64,000 bases of DNA from Streptomyces spinoverrucosus (GTDB lineage: Bacteria; Actinomycetota; Actinomycetes; Streptomycetales; Streptomycetaceae), in NCBI RefSeq assembly GCF_006539505.1, contig NZ_BJND01000039.1, forward strand, positions 1 to 64,000. The letters run 5' to 3'. Below, in pieces: positions 33,591-42,734 of the stretch (position 1 is the first letter of the stretch; every line of letters starts with the position of its first letter). The translations under genes and the position numbers were made by a program. A model generated the notes under the pieces. It was given only the letters and a program-made list of their open reading frames with translations. It was not told the DNA's origin and did no database searches.

Positions 33591-34571
33591 GTGAGGATCT
33601 TCGGCAAGGGACGGCACCGGCCCTCCGCCTCCTGGCGGCAGGCCACCGACCGGGCGTTCACGCTCATCGGGGACGGCCGGTACGAGGACGCGGGCGCGCT
33701 GCTGACGCGGGCCGCCGACCTGGAGCCCTGGCTGTCGGAGTCCTGGTTCAACCTCGCCCTGCTGCACAAGTTCCGGCACGACTGGGAGCAGGCCCGCGCG
33801 GCCGGTCTGCGGGCCGTCGCCCTGCTCGACCGGGAGACCGGCGCACCCGACTGGTGGAACGTCGGCATCGCCGCCACCGCCCTGCAGGACTGGCCGCTGG
33901 CCCGCCGCGCCTGGCAGGCCTACGGACTGCACGTGCCCGGCGGCGCCACGGACTCCGGCGAGCCCACCGGTATGGACCTGGGCAGCGCGGCCGTACGGCT
34001 GTCGCCCGAGGGTGAGGCCGAGGTCGTGTGGGGGCGGCGGCTGGATCCGGCGCGGATCGAGGTGCTGTCCATCCCGCTGCCGTCGTCGGGGCGGCGCTGG
34101 GGCGAGGTCGTCCTGCACGACGGGGTGCCGCACGGGGAGCGGACCACGGCTGCCGGGCACTCGTATCCCGTGTTCGACGAGATCGAGCTGTGGGCGCCCT
34201 CGCCCGTGCCCACCTGGGTGGTCCTCCTCGAGGCAGCCACCGAGGCCGACCGGGACGCGCTGGAGCAGCTCGCCGCCGACGCCGGGTTCGCCGCGGAGGA
34301 CTGGTCGTCGTCCGTGCGGCTGCTGTGCCGGCTGTGCTCCGAGTCACGGATGCCGGCCGACGAGGGCGACGGGGAGCATCTGGACCCGCACGACCACAGC
34401 GAGCCCGGGCATCCGGGGCCGCTGGGGCATCGGACCGACGGGCAGCTGTGGGTGCCGGAGCGGGAGTGCGGGGTGGCTGCGCCGGCTTCACTGGTTCGGG
34501 GGTTGTTGGACGGGTGGGTCGCGGACTCACCCGATTCGAGGGACTGGCGGGATCTGGAAGAGGTCTGCTGA
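33591..34571 (+). CDS. Tetratricopeptide-repeat protein
   Basis: A 326-residue soluble protein. Residues 15-105 hold TPR-like helices (DRAFTLIGDGRYEDAGALLTRAADLEPW, SWFNLALLHKFRHDWEQARAAGLRAVALL, WNVGIAATALQDWPLARRAWQAYGL). The remainder is a mixed alpha/beta region without a recognised domain, carrying two Cys near residue 240 and an acidic/His-rich stretch (DPHDHSEPGHPGPLGH). GTG 33591 is chosen because GGCAGG precedes it and similarity-looking sequence starts there; an upstream ATG 33489 lacks a ribosome site. Function unknown. Confidence 0.75.
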   Translation: MRIFGKGRHRPSASWRQATDRAFTLIGDGRYEDAGALLTRAADLEPWLSESWFNLALLHKFRHDWEQARAAGLRAVALLDRETGAPDWWNVGIAATALQDWPLARRAWQAYGLHVPGGATDSGEPTGMDLGSAAVRLSPEGEAEVVWGRRLDPARIEVLSIPLPSSGRRWGEVVLHDGVPHGERTTAAGHSYPVFDEIELWAPSPVPTWVVLLEAATEADRDALEQLAADAGFAAEDWSSSVRLLCRLCSESRMPADEGDGEHLDPHDHSEPGHPGPLGHRTDGQLWVPERECGVAAPASLVRGLLDGWVADSPDSRDWRDLEEVC

Positions 34572-34633
34572 CCGGCCGCCGTACCCTGTATCAGCATCAC
34601 ACCCCAGTTTTCCCAGGAAGGCGTACGTCGGTC

Positions 34634-35284
34634 ATGGCGCAGCAGGACACCGATCAGCAGCACGCGGGCGTGCTCCCCGTGGACGACGATGGCTTCGTCA
34701 TCGACACCGAGGAGTGCGAGGAGCGCGAGGCGGCCTGGCGTGAGCGGGGCACCTCGCGGCCGATCACCGTGGTCGGGAACCCGGTGCTGCACAAGGAGTG
34801 CAAGGACGTCACCGACTTCGGCGAGGAGTTCCAGCAGCTGGTCGCGGACATGTTCGCCAGCCAGCGCACCGCCGAGGGCGTGGGCCTGGCCGCCAACCAG
34901 ATCGGCGTCGACCTGAAGGTGTTCGTCTACGACTGCCCGGACGACGAGGGCGTCCGGCACGTCGGCGTGGTCTGCAACCCCAAGCTCGTCGAACTGCCCG
35001 CCGAAAAGCGCCGGTTGGACGACAGCAACGAGGGCTGTCTGTCGGTGCCGACGGCGTACATGCCGCTGGCCCGCCCGGACTACGCGGAGGTGACCGGGCA
35101 GGACGAGCGGGGCAACCCGATCAAGGTGCGGGGCACCGGTTACTTCGCTCGGTGTTTGCAGCACGAGACCGACCACCTCTACGGCTACCTCTACATCGAC
35201 CGGCTCTCCAAGCGGGAACGCAAGGACGCGCTGCGGCAGATGGCCGAGAACGAGCCCCGCTACCCCGTGGTCGCGAACGACTGA
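34634..35284 (+). CDS. def: Peptide deformylase
   Basis: A 216-residue peptide deformylase that removes the N-formyl group from nascent proteins. All three motifs are present: GVGLAANQIG, EGCLSVP (metal-binding Cys) and QHETDHLYG (HExxH). A roughly 40-residue acidic N-terminal extension precedes the catalytic domain, as in other Streptomyces deformylases. ATG 34634 has AGGAAGG about 12 nt upstream. A hairpin terminator follows. Confidence 0.95.
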   Translation: MAQQDTDQQHAGVLPVDDDGFVIDTEECEEREAAWRERGTSRPITVVGNPVLHKECKDVTDFGEEFQQLVADMFASQRTAEGVGLAANQIGVDLKVFVYDCPDDEGVRHVGVVCNPKLVELPAEKRRLDDSNEGCLSVPTAYMPLARPDYAEVTGQDERGNPIKVRGTGYFARCLQHETDHLYGYLYIDRLSKRERKDALRQMAENEPRYPVVAND

Positions 35285-35305
35285 CACCTCACCCGTCCCC
35301 CGCGT

Positions 35306-35345
35306 ACGGCGTCTGATCAGGCTGCTCAGCCCGACCAGGCGCCGT
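35306..35345 (+). terminator. Likely terminator of def
   Basis: The outer stem ACGGCGTCTG pairs with CAGGCGCCGT over 10 bp including one G-U, and a smaller inner stem sits in the loop. It is 22 nt after the def stop. The rest of the 278-bp gap to eizS holds only promoter-like AT-richer sequence. Confidence 0.55.
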
Positions 35346-35562
35346 TCGTCTGTCCGTCGCACGTTCGATCGGATGTGTGCCGCGAGTGATCCAGAACCAG
35401 TCATGAGGCGGGAGAATCTCGGCACTGTGGGGTAGTGAATGAAGCAAATCCGTTCCCAGAACGGTCAGTTGTGGTGCTGAATGGGATGTGCGGGATACGC
35501 AACGGCGCACGCCCGGCACAGCGGCAGGGTGTGCGCAACTGGCGGCTGAGAGGGGTTTGTTC

Positions 35563-36648
35563 GTGCCTGCTTTCCCACACAGCACCACAGCGACCGCAAC
35601 CGCGGTCGCGATCCCACCTTCGCTGTCTCTCCCGGTGATCGAGGCGGCGTTTCCCAGGCAATTGCACCCGTATTGGCCCAGGCTCCAGGAGAAGACCCGT
35701 ACATGGCTCCTGGAAAAGCGGCTCATGCCGGCGGACAAGGTTGAGGAATATGCCGACGGCCTGTGCTACACCGATCTCATGGCGGGGTACTACATTGGCG
35801 CCCCCGATGACGTCCTGCAGGCGATAGCGGACTACAGCGCGTGGTTCTTCGTCTGGGACGACCGGCACGACCGCGACATCGTCCACCACCGCCCCGTGGC
35901 CTGGCGCCGACTGCGGGCCCGGCTGCACGAGGCGCTCGATTCCCCCCAGGATCACCAGCACCACGCGGATCCGCTGGTCGCGGGGTTCGCGGACAGTGTG
36001 CTGCGGCTGTACTCGTTCCTGCCCCGTACCTGGAACGAGCGGTTCGCCCGGCATTTCCACGCGGTGATCGAGGCGTACGACAGGGAATTCCACAACCGTA
36101 CCGAGGGAATTGTCCCGACGGTCGAGGAATACCTGGCGCTGCGCCGGCTCACGTTCGCGCACTGGATATGGACCGATCTGCTGGAGCCGAGCGCCGGGCA
36201 GGAACTCCCGGACGCCGTGCGAAAGCACCCGGTCTATCGGAAGGCGGCGCTGCTGAGTCAGGAATTCGCCGCCTGGTACAACGACCTCTGTTCCCTGCCC
36301 AAGGAAATCGCGGGCGAGGAGGTGCACAATCTCGGAATCAGTCTCATCACCCATGAGGGACTGACTCTCGAAGAGGCAGTCGTCGAAGTGCGGCGGCGCG
36401 TCGAGGAATGCATAGCGGAATTCCTCGTCGCCGAACGGGAGGGCTTACGCTTTGCGGACGCCCTCGACGACGGCACCGTTCGCGGAAAGGAACTGGGTGC
36501 TGCCGTACGCGCCTGCCTCGGGAATATGCGGAACTGGTTCAGTTCCGTCTACTGGTTCCACCACGAGTCCGGCCGCTACATGGTCGACAGCTGGGACGAC
36601 CGGTCCACGCCCCCGTACGTCAACAACGAAACGGCAGGTGAGAAATGA
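35563..36648 (+). CDS. eizS: Epi-isozizaene synthase (sesquiterpene cyclase)
   Basis: A 361-residue class I terpene synthase. The Asp-rich metal motif is FVWDDRHDRD (near residue 98) and the NSE/DTE motif is NDLCSLPKE (near residue 240). The C-terminal RY pair is in GRYMVDSWDD. The sequence matches my recollection of S. coelicolor epi-isozizaene synthase throughout, including length. It cyclises farnesyl diphosphate to epi-isozizaene. GTG 35563 has GAGAGGGG 8 nt upstream, and a longer in-frame extension lacks support. It overlaps the P450 gene by ATGA, so product and oxidase are made together. Confidence 0.95.
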   Translation: MPAFPHSTTATATAVAIPPSLSLPVIEAAFPRQLHPYWPRLQEKTRTWLLEKRLMPADKVEEYADGLCYTDLMAGYYIGAPDDVLQAIADYSAWFFVWDDRHDRDIVHHRPVAWRRLRARLHEALDSPQDHQHHADPLVAGFADSVLRLYSFLPRTWNERFARHFHAVIEAYDREFHNRTEGIVPTVEEYLALRRLTFAHWIWTDLLEPSAGQELPDAVRKHPVYRKAALLSQEFAAWYNDLCSLPKEIAGEEVHNLGISLITHEGLTLEEAVVEVRRRVEECIAEFLVAEREGLRFADALDDGTVRGKELGAAVRACLGNMRNWFSSVYWFHHESGRYMVDSWDDRSTPPYVNNETAGEK

Positions 36649-38021
36649 CCGTCGAGTCAGTCAAGCCCGAAGCCGAAGTGCGCCCGGCTGCGGAACTGCG
36701 TGAACCGCCCCTCGCGGGCGGTGGTGTCCCGCTCCTCGGCCACGGCTTAAAGCTGGCGCGCGATCCGCTGGCCTTCATGGCCCAGCTGCGCGACCACGGT
36801 GACGTGGTCCGGCTGCGGCTCGGCCCCAAGACGGTGTACGCCGTCACCACCCCGGCGCTCACCGGCGCCCTGGCGCTGAGCCCCGACTACAAGATCGACG
36901 GCCCGCTGTGGGAGTCCCTGGAGGGCCTGCTCGGCAAGGAGGGCGTGGCCACCGCCAACGGGCCCCGTCACCGGCGCCAACGCCGCACCATCCAGCCCGC
37001 GTTCCGGCTCGACGCGATCCCCGCCTACGGGCCGATCATGGAGGAGGAGGCGCACGGCCTCACCACCCGCTGGCAGCCCGGCGAGACCATCGACTGCACC
37101 TCCGAGTCCTTCCGGGTGGCCGTGCGCATCGCGGCCCGCTGTCTGCTGCGCGGCGAGTACATGGACGAGCGCGCCGAGCGGCTGTGCCTCGCCCTCGCCA
37201 CCGTGTTCCGCGGTATGTACCAGCGGATGGTGATCCCGCTCGGGCCGCTGTACCGGCTGCCGCTGCCCGCCAACCGGGAATTCAACCGGGCGCTGGCCGA
37301 TTTGCATCTCCTCGTCGACGAGATCGTGGCCGAGCGGAGGGCATCCGGTCAAAAGCCGGACGATTTGCTGACGGCATTGCTGTCCGCGAAGGACGAGAAT
37401 GGCGAGCCCATCGGGGAACAGGAGATCCACGACCAGGTGGTCGCGATACTCACCCCGGGGAGCGAAACCGTGGCCTCCACGATCATGTGGCTGCTCCAGG
37501 TGCTCGCCGAGCATCCGGAACACGCGGACCGGATCCGGGACGAAGTTGAATCCGTGACCGGTGGCCGGCCCGTCGGATTCGCGGACGTCCGCAACCTCAC
37601 GCACACGAACAATGTCGTCGTGGAGGCGATGCGTTTGCGCCCCGCCGTATGGATACTGACCCGGCGGGCGGTCACCGACACGGAACTCGGCGGCTATCGC
37701 ATTCCGGCCGGGGCGGACATCATCTACAGTCCGTACGCGATACAGCGCGATCCGCGATCGTATGCGGACAACCTGGAGTTCGACCCCGACCGGTGGCTTC
37801 CGGAACGCGTCAAGGACGTGCCGAAATATGCCATGAGTCCGTTCAGCGTGGGTAATCGCAAGTGCCCGAGCGACCACTTCTCGATGGCCCAGCTGACGCT
37901 CATCACGGCGGCGGTGGCGACGAAGTACCGCTTCGAGCAGGTGCCCGGATCGAACGACGCGACCCGGGTGGGCATCACGCTGCGTCCGCACCGGCTGCTG
38001 CTCACGCCGGTGCCCCGGTGA
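36645..38021 (+). CDS. cyp170A1: Cytochrome P450 CYP170A1-like, albaflavenone synthase
   Basis: A 458-residue P450. Visible motifs are the I-helix AILTPGSETVAS, the ExxR (EAMRLRP), and the haem loop FSVGNRKCPSDHFSM, where the usual CxG is CPS, as I recall for CYP170A1. It oxidises epi-isozizaene twice to the antibiotic albaflavenone. CYP170A1 of S. coelicolor also has a second, terpene-synthase active site; the DDLLTALL segment near residue 240 may be the matching Asp motif. It overlaps eizS (ATGA) and ends only 3 bp from the convergent nrdS gene. Confidence 0.94.
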   Translation: MTVESVKPEAEVRPAAELREPPLAGGGVPLLGHGLKLARDPLAFMAQLRDHGDVVRLRLGPKTVYAVTTPALTGALALSPDYKIDGPLWESLEGLLGKEGVATANGPRHRRQRRTIQPAFRLDAIPAYGPIMEEEAHGLTTRWQPGETIDCTSESFRVAVRIAARCLLRGEYMDERAERLCLALATVFRGMYQRMVIPLGPLYRLPLPANREFNRALADLHLLVDEIVAERRASGQKPDDLLTALLSAKDENGEPIGEQEIHDQVVAILTPGSETVASTIMWLLQVLAEHPEHADRIRDEVESVTGGRPVGFADVRNLTHTNNVVVEAMRLRPAVWILTRRAVTDTELGGYRIPAGADIIYSPYAIQRDPRSYADNLEFDPDRWLPERVKDVPKYAMSPFSVGNRKCPSDHFSMAQLTLITAAVATKYRFEQVPGSNDATRVGITLRPHRLLLTPVPR

Positions 38022-38024
38022 CGG

Positions 38025-38987
38025 TCAGGCGGCCTCCGGGCCCCTGAACGTGCGCCGGTAGGCGTTGGGGGTGGTCCCCAGCGCCCGCACGAACTGATGG
38101 CGCAGCGCGGCCGCGTTGCCGAACCCCGTTCGACCGGCGATCGCGTCCACCGTCTCGTCCGTCGCTTCCAGCAACCGCTGGGCCAGCAGCACGCGTTGGC
38201 GCAGGATCCAGCGGTACGGAGTGGTTCCCGTCTCCTGCTGGAAGCGGCGGGCGAAGGTGCGCGGGGACATCATGGCGCGGGCGGCGAGCTGCTCGACCGT
38301 CACCTCCTGGTCGAGGTTGCGTTCCATCCACACCAGCACCTCGGCGACCGTGTCGCACTCGGAGCGGGGCAGTGGCCGCTCGATGAACTGCGCCTGACCG
38401 CCGTCGCGGTGCGGGGGCACCACCATCCGCCGTGCGATCTTGTTGGCGACCTCCGGCCCCTGCTCCTTGCGCACGATGTGCAGGGCGGCGTCGATGCCCG
38501 CTGCCGTACCGGCCGACGTGATCACCGGGTCCTCGTCGACGTACAGCACGTCCGGCTCGACGACGGCCCGCGGATACTGCCGTCCCAGCTCCTCGGCGTG
38601 CCGCCAGTGGACCGCGCACCGCCGTCCGTCCAGCAGCCCCGCGGCGCCCAGCACGAAGACCCCGGAGCACACGCTGAGCACCCGCGCACCCCGCTCGACG
38701 CCCCGGCGCAGGGCGTCGAGCAGCTCGGGCGGAAACGTCCGCGAGTCGTAGGACGAGCCCGCCGGTACGGCGATCAGGTCGGCGCTCTCCAGGCGCTCCA
38801 GCCCGTGCTCGACCTGCATGGAGAAGCCGGCGTTCGACCGCAGCACCGGCCCTTCCGCCGAGGCGACCGCGAAGTCGTACACCGGCAGCCCGTCGTCGCT
38901 CCGGTCGATGCCGAAGACCTCACAGATCACACCCAGCTCAAAGGGGTTCACACCGTCGACGAGGACGGCCGCCACGTTCTGAAGCAT
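38025..38987 (-). CDS. nrdS: AraC/GlxA-type regulator NrdS
   Basis: A 320-residue GlxA-type protein: an N-terminal DJ-1/PfpI-like domain (residues 1-180, with SVCSGVFVLGAAGLLDG at the nucleophile elbow) and a C-terminal AraC helix-turn-helix pair (VEQLAARAMMSPRTFARRFQQETGTTPYRWI; VDAIAGRTGFGNAAALRHQF). It lies downstream of nrdB on the same strand, matching the nrdABS operon of S. coelicolor where nrdS encodes an AraC-like regulator. The 248-nt gap to nrdB holds a small opposite-strand gene. Targets are unknown. The gene name rests on synteny. Confidence 0.85.
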   Translation of the reverse strand: MLQNVAAVLVDGVNPFELGVICEVFGIDRSDDGLPVYDFAVASAEGPVLRSNAGFSMQVEHGLERLESADLIAVPAGSSYDSRTFPPELLDALRRGVERGARVLSVCSGVFVLGAAGLLDGRRCAVHWRHAEELGRQYPRAVVEPDVLYVDEDPVITSAGTAAGIDAALHIVRKEQGPEVANKIARRMVVPPHRDGGQAQFIERPLPRSECDTVAEVLVWMERNLDQEVTVEQLAARAMMSPRTFARRFQQETGTTPYRWILRQRVLLAQRLLEATDETVDAIAGRTGFGNAAALRHQFVRALGTTPNAYRRTFRGPEAA

Positions 38988-39080
38988 GCCCCCAGTGTGC
39001 CTCGGCGGTGGCAGTAAATCGAGGGTCCACGACAGTCCTGCCACTGTTGGTAAGGAGCATCAAGCGCGACAGTGGTGTCC

Positions 39081-39323
39081 ATGAACGCGAACCAGATCGA
39101 AGCACTCATCGGAATGCTGGCCGTCGCCGGACTCTTCGTGATCATGTTCCTCCCCGCACTGATCGGCATGGCGCACGAGCGCCGCGTCGACCGAGAGATC
39201 AGGGAGGCCCAGGACCACGCCAAGGAAAAGGAGGATCAGAAGTCCTCGTCCAGGTCGACCGTGCCCTCCACGGCGACCTGGTACGCCGAAGGACGCCGCT
39301 CGAAGAAGTTGGTCAGCTCCTGA
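39081..39323 (+). CDS. Small single-helix membrane protein overlapping nrdB antisense
   Basis: An 80-residue protein with one strong hydrophobic helix (LIGMLAVAGLFVIMFLPALIGMA) followed by a charged helix (HERRVDREIREAQDHAKEKEDQ). Its last 28 codons lie opposite the 3' end of nrdB, where the residue composition becomes Ser/Thr/Arg-rich as expected for antisense to coding DNA. The start is uncertain (ATG 39081 or GTG 39072). The N-terminal half looks like a real protein; the tail may simply run until a stop appears. Confidence 0.5.
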   Translation: MNANQIEALIGMLAVAGLFVIMFLPALIGMAHERRVDREIREAQDHAKEKEDQKSSSRSTVPSTATWYAEGRRSKKLVSS

Positions 39324-40249
39324 ACCCCCTGGAGCTCCATGAAGGAGAAGGGGTTCTCGGAGCCGTACACCGGGGCAAAGCCGAGGCGCGTCAGGCGCTG
39401 ATCGGCGACACACTCCAGGTACTGCCGCATCGAGTCGGTGTTCATACCCGGGAGGCCGTCACCGCACAGGTCGCGCGCGAACTGCAGCTCGGCCTCGACG
39501 GCCTCCCTCAGCATGTCGGTGACCTGCTGCTGGAGCTGGTCGTCGAAGAGCTCCGGCTCCTCCTTGCGGACGGTGTCGACCACGTCGAACGCGAAGCTCA
39601 TGTGCATGGTCTCGTCGCGGAACACCCAGTTGGTGCCGGTCGCGAGGCCGTGCAGCAGACCCCGGCTGCGGAACCAGTAGACGTACGCGAAGGCGCCGTA
39701 GAAGAACAGGCCCTCGATGCACGCGGCGAAGCAGATCAGGTTGAGCAGGAAGCGGCGCCGGTCGGCCTTGGTCTGCAGGCGCTCCAGCTTCTCCACCTCG
39801 TTGATCCACTTGAAGCAGAACTCGGCCTTCTCGCGGATGGAGGGGATGTTCTCGACGGCGTCGAAGGCCGCCGCCCGGTCGTCCGGGTCGGGGAGGTAGG
39901 TGTCCAGCAGGGTCAAGTAGAACTGGACGTGGACCGCCTCCTCGAAGAGCTGCCTGGAGAGATACAGCCGCGCCTCGGGGGAGTTGATGTGCTTGTACAG
40001 CGTCAGCACCAGGTTGTTCGCGACGATCGAGTCCCCCGTCGCGAAGAACGCGACCAGACGGCCGATCAGATGCTGCTCACCCGGCGTGAGCTTCGCGAGG
40101 TCGGCGACGTCCGAGTGGAGGTCGACCTCCTCGACGGTCCAGGTGTTCTTGATGGCGTCCCGGTAGCGCTCGTAGAAGTCGGGGTAGCGCATCGGGCGGA
40201 GGGTGAGCTCGAAGCCGGGGTCGAGAAGGTTCTGGTTGTTGCTGGGCAT
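39236..40249 (-). CDS. nrdB: Class Ia ribonucleotide reductase small subunit
   Basis: A 337-residue di-iron beta subunit. Ligand motifs are visible: the Asp of FFATGDSIVANN, the ExxH of FEEAVHVQFY with the radical Tyr four residues after the His, and EGLFFYGAFAYVYWF and RDETMHMSF for the second half of the iron site. It supplies the tyrosyl radical for NrdA to make deoxynucleotides. The start overlaps the nrdA stop by one base (TAATG). It is part of the nrdABS operon under a B12 riboswitch. Confidence 0.95.
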   Translation of the reverse strand: MPSNNQNLLDPGFELTLRPMRYPDFYERYRDAIKNTWTVEEVDLHSDVADLAKLTPGEQHLIGRLVAFFATGDSIVANNLVLTLYKHINSPEARLYLSRQLFEEAVHVQFYLTLLDTYLPDPDDRAAAFDAVENIPSIREKAEFCFKWINEVEKLERLQTKADRRRFLLNLICFAACIEGLFFYGAFAYVYWFRSRGLLHGLATGTNWVFRDETMHMSFAFDVVDTVRKEEPELFDDQLQQQVTDMLREAVEAELQFARDLCGDGLPGMNTDSMRQYLECVADQRLTRLGFAPVYGSENPFSFMELQGVQELTNFFERRPSAYQVAVEGTVDLDEDF

Positions 40250-42603
40250 TACTGGCAGGCCTCGCAGGACTCGGGGTTCTCAAGGGAGCAGGCGACGGCG
40301 TCTTCAGGTGCCGTCTGCTGCACGGGGACAGTTGCTCGGGCGGCGCGGGCGATGCGGGTCGCCGGGCGGGAGCGCAGGTAGTACGTCGTCTTCAGGCCCG
40401 ACTTCCAGGCATACGCGTACATCGAGGAGAGCTTGCCGATGGTCGGCGTCTCCAGGAAGAGATTCAGCGACTGGGCCTGGTCGAGGAACGGGGTCCGGGC
40501 GGCCGCCATGTCGATGAGGCCGCGCTGCGGGATCTCCCACGCCGTGCGGTACAGCCGTCGTACGTCCTCGGGGATCCAGGCGAAGTCCTGCACCGAACCG
40601 TTCGCCTCGCGCAGCGCCTCACGGGTGCGGGCGTCCCAGACGCCGAGCGCCTTCAGGTCCTGCACCAGGTAGGAGTTGACCTGGAGGAACTCGCCGGACA
40701 GGGTCTCGCGCTTGAAGAGGTTCGACACCTGCGGCTCGATGCACTCGTAGACACCGGCGATCGAGGCGATGGTCGCGGTGGGCGCGATCGCCAGCAGCAG
40801 CGAGTTGCGCATGCCGACGGAGGCGATCCGCTCGCGCAGCGCCGCCCAGCGCTCCGGCCAGGTCAGCTCGACGTCGAAATGGTCCGGGTGCAACACGCCC
40901 CGCGCGGTACGGGTCTTGTCCCACGCGGGCAACGGCCCGTTGCGCTCGGCGAGGTCGGCGGACGCCTCGTACGCGGCGAGCATGATGCGCTCGGCGATGC
41001 GGGTGGAGAGCTTGTGAGCCTCGGGCGAGTCGAAGGGCAGCCGCAGATTGAAGAAGACGTCCTGCAGACCCATCGCGCCGAGGCCGACGGGGCGCCAGCG
41101 GGCGTTGGAGCGGCCCGCCTGCTCGGTCGGGTAGAAGTTGATGTCGACCACGCGGTCGAGGAAGGTGACGGCGGTGCGGACGGTGGCGTCCAGGCGCTCC
41201 CAGTCGATGCTCTGAGTCGCCGTATCGACAAAGGCACCCAGGTTCACCGACCCCAGGTTGCAGACCGCCGTCTCCCCGTCGCTCGTGACCTCCAGGATCT
41301 CCGTGCAGAGGTTCGAGGAGTGGATCACCTGGCCCGGCTCGGCGGTCTGGTTGGCGGTCCGGTTGGCGGCGTCCTTGAAGGTCATCCAGCCGTTGCCGGT
41401 CTGCGCGAGGGTGCGCATCATCCGGCCGTACAGCTCGCGGGCGGGGAGGGTCTTCTTGGCGAGGCCTTTTCGTTCGGCCGCCCGGTACGCCGCGTCGAAC
41501 TCCTCGCCCCACAGGTCGACCAGCTCGGGCACGTCCGAAGGCGAGAACAGCGACCACCGCGCGTCCGCGTTCACCCGGCGCATGAACTCGTCCGGGATCC
41601 AGTGCGCCAGGTTGAGGTTGTGCGTACGGCGGGCGTCCTCACCGGTGTTGTCCCGCAGCTCCAGGAACTCCTCGATGTCGGAGTGCCAGGTCTCCAGGTA
41701 GACCGCCGCCGCGCCCTTGCGCCGGCCGCCCTGGTTCACGGCGGCGACCGAGGCGTCCAGCGTCTTCAGGAACGGCACGATGCCGTTGGAGTGGCCGTTG
41801 GTGCCGCGGATCAGGGAGCCGCGGGAACGGATGCGGGAGTACGCGATGCCGATGCCGCCCGCGTGCTTCGAGAGACGGGCCACCTGGTGGTAGCGGTCGT
41901 AGATGGAGTCCAGCTCGTCCTTGGGGGAGTCCAGCAGGTAGCAGGACGACATCTGGGGGTGCCGGGTGCCGGAGTTGAAGAGGGTGGGGGAGGAGGGGAG
42001 GTAGTCGAGGCGGCTCATGAGCCCGTAGAGCGCGGCGACTTCATCGACCGACCGGGGGGTGTCGTCCTCGGCGAGACCGGCGGCGACGCGCAGCATGAAG
42101 TGCTGGGGCGTCTCGATGACCCTCCGGGTGATCGGGTGCCGGAGCAGATAGCGGCTGTGCAGGGTGCGCAGGCCGAAGTAGCCGAAGCGGTCGTCGGCTT
42201 CCGGATCGATCAGGGCGTTCAGGCGGTCGGCGTGCAGGCGTACGAAGTCGGCCGTACGGTCGGCGATGAGCCCTTCCCGGTGCCCCACCGCGACGGACTC
42301 GGTGAAGGACGTGACGCCTTGTGAGGCGGCCTCGGCGGCGATGGAGATGGTCAGCAGCCGGGCGGCCAGCCGGGAGTAGGCGGGGTCCTCGGAGATGAGA
42401 CCGGCGGCGGCCTCCGTGGCCAGCTCGCGCAGCTCCGCCTCGTCCGCTCGGGCGGAGCGGCCGCGCAGCGCGGCGGCGGCGACCCGGCCGGGGTCGGCGT
42501 CGGGGAGGTCGGCGGTCAGCTCGGTCAGGGTCCGCAACAACGCGGTTCCGGGGCCGTCGGACTCGGGGGTCGCTGAGGCCGGTTCGGCTGGCGCGATGGT
42601 CAC
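40249..42603 (-). CDS. nrdA: Class Ia ribonucleotide reductase large subunit
   Basis: A 784-residue alpha subunit. The active-site core contains SSNLCTEI (the Asn-x-Cys-x-Glu catalytic triad) and the redox Cys motif MSSCYLLD. The C-terminal CEACQ gives the CxxC pair that is re-reduced by thioredoxin. GTG 42603 has GAGGGAGAG about 9 nt upstream. It is the first gene of nrdABS and is preceded by a cobalamin riboswitch, so it is turned down when B12 supports the alternative class II enzyme. Confidence 0.95.
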   Translation of the reverse strand: MTIAPAEPASATPESDGPGTALLRTLTELTADLPDADPGRVAAAALRGRSARADEAELRELATEAAAGLISEDPAYSRLAARLLTISIAAEAASQGVTSFTESVAVGHREGLIADRTADFVRLHADRLNALIDPEADDRFGYFGLRTLHSRYLLRHPITRRVIETPQHFMLRVAAGLAEDDTPRSVDEVAALYGLMSRLDYLPSSPTLFNSGTRHPQMSSCYLLDSPKDELDSIYDRYHQVARLSKHAGGIGIAYSRIRSRGSLIRGTNGHSNGIVPFLKTLDASVAAVNQGGRRKGAAAVYLETWHSDIEEFLELRDNTGEDARRTHNLNLAHWIPDEFMRRVNADARWSLFSPSDVPELVDLWGEEFDAAYRAAERKGLAKKTLPARELYGRMMRTLAQTGNGWMTFKDAANRTANQTAEPGQVIHSSNLCTEILEVTSDGETAVCNLGSVNLGAFVDTATQSIDWERLDATVRTAVTFLDRVVDINFYPTEQAGRSNARWRPVGLGAMGLQDVFFNLRLPFDSPEAHKLSTRIAERIMLAAYEASADLAERNGPLPAWDKTRTARGVLHPDHFDVELTWPERWAALRERIASVGMRNSLLLAIAPTATIASIAGVYECIEPQVSNLFKRETLSGEFLQVNSYLVQDLKALGVWDARTREALREANGSVQDFAWIPEDVRRLYRTAWEIPQRGLIDMAAARTPFLDQAQSLNLFLETPTIGKLSSMYAYAWKSGLKTTYYLRSRPATRIARAARATVPVQQTAPEDAVACSLENPESCEACQ

Positions 42604-42734
42604 GTGGGGCTCTCCCTCGCTCGGCACGGGGGCCTTGCGGAGGGCAGGGGGCAGCACACGAGCGCACGCGGCGTCGCGTCCACCGGCCCATTCCACGAGG
42701 CCCGGACGTCAGGGCACCCGGACCGGTTGGCCGG

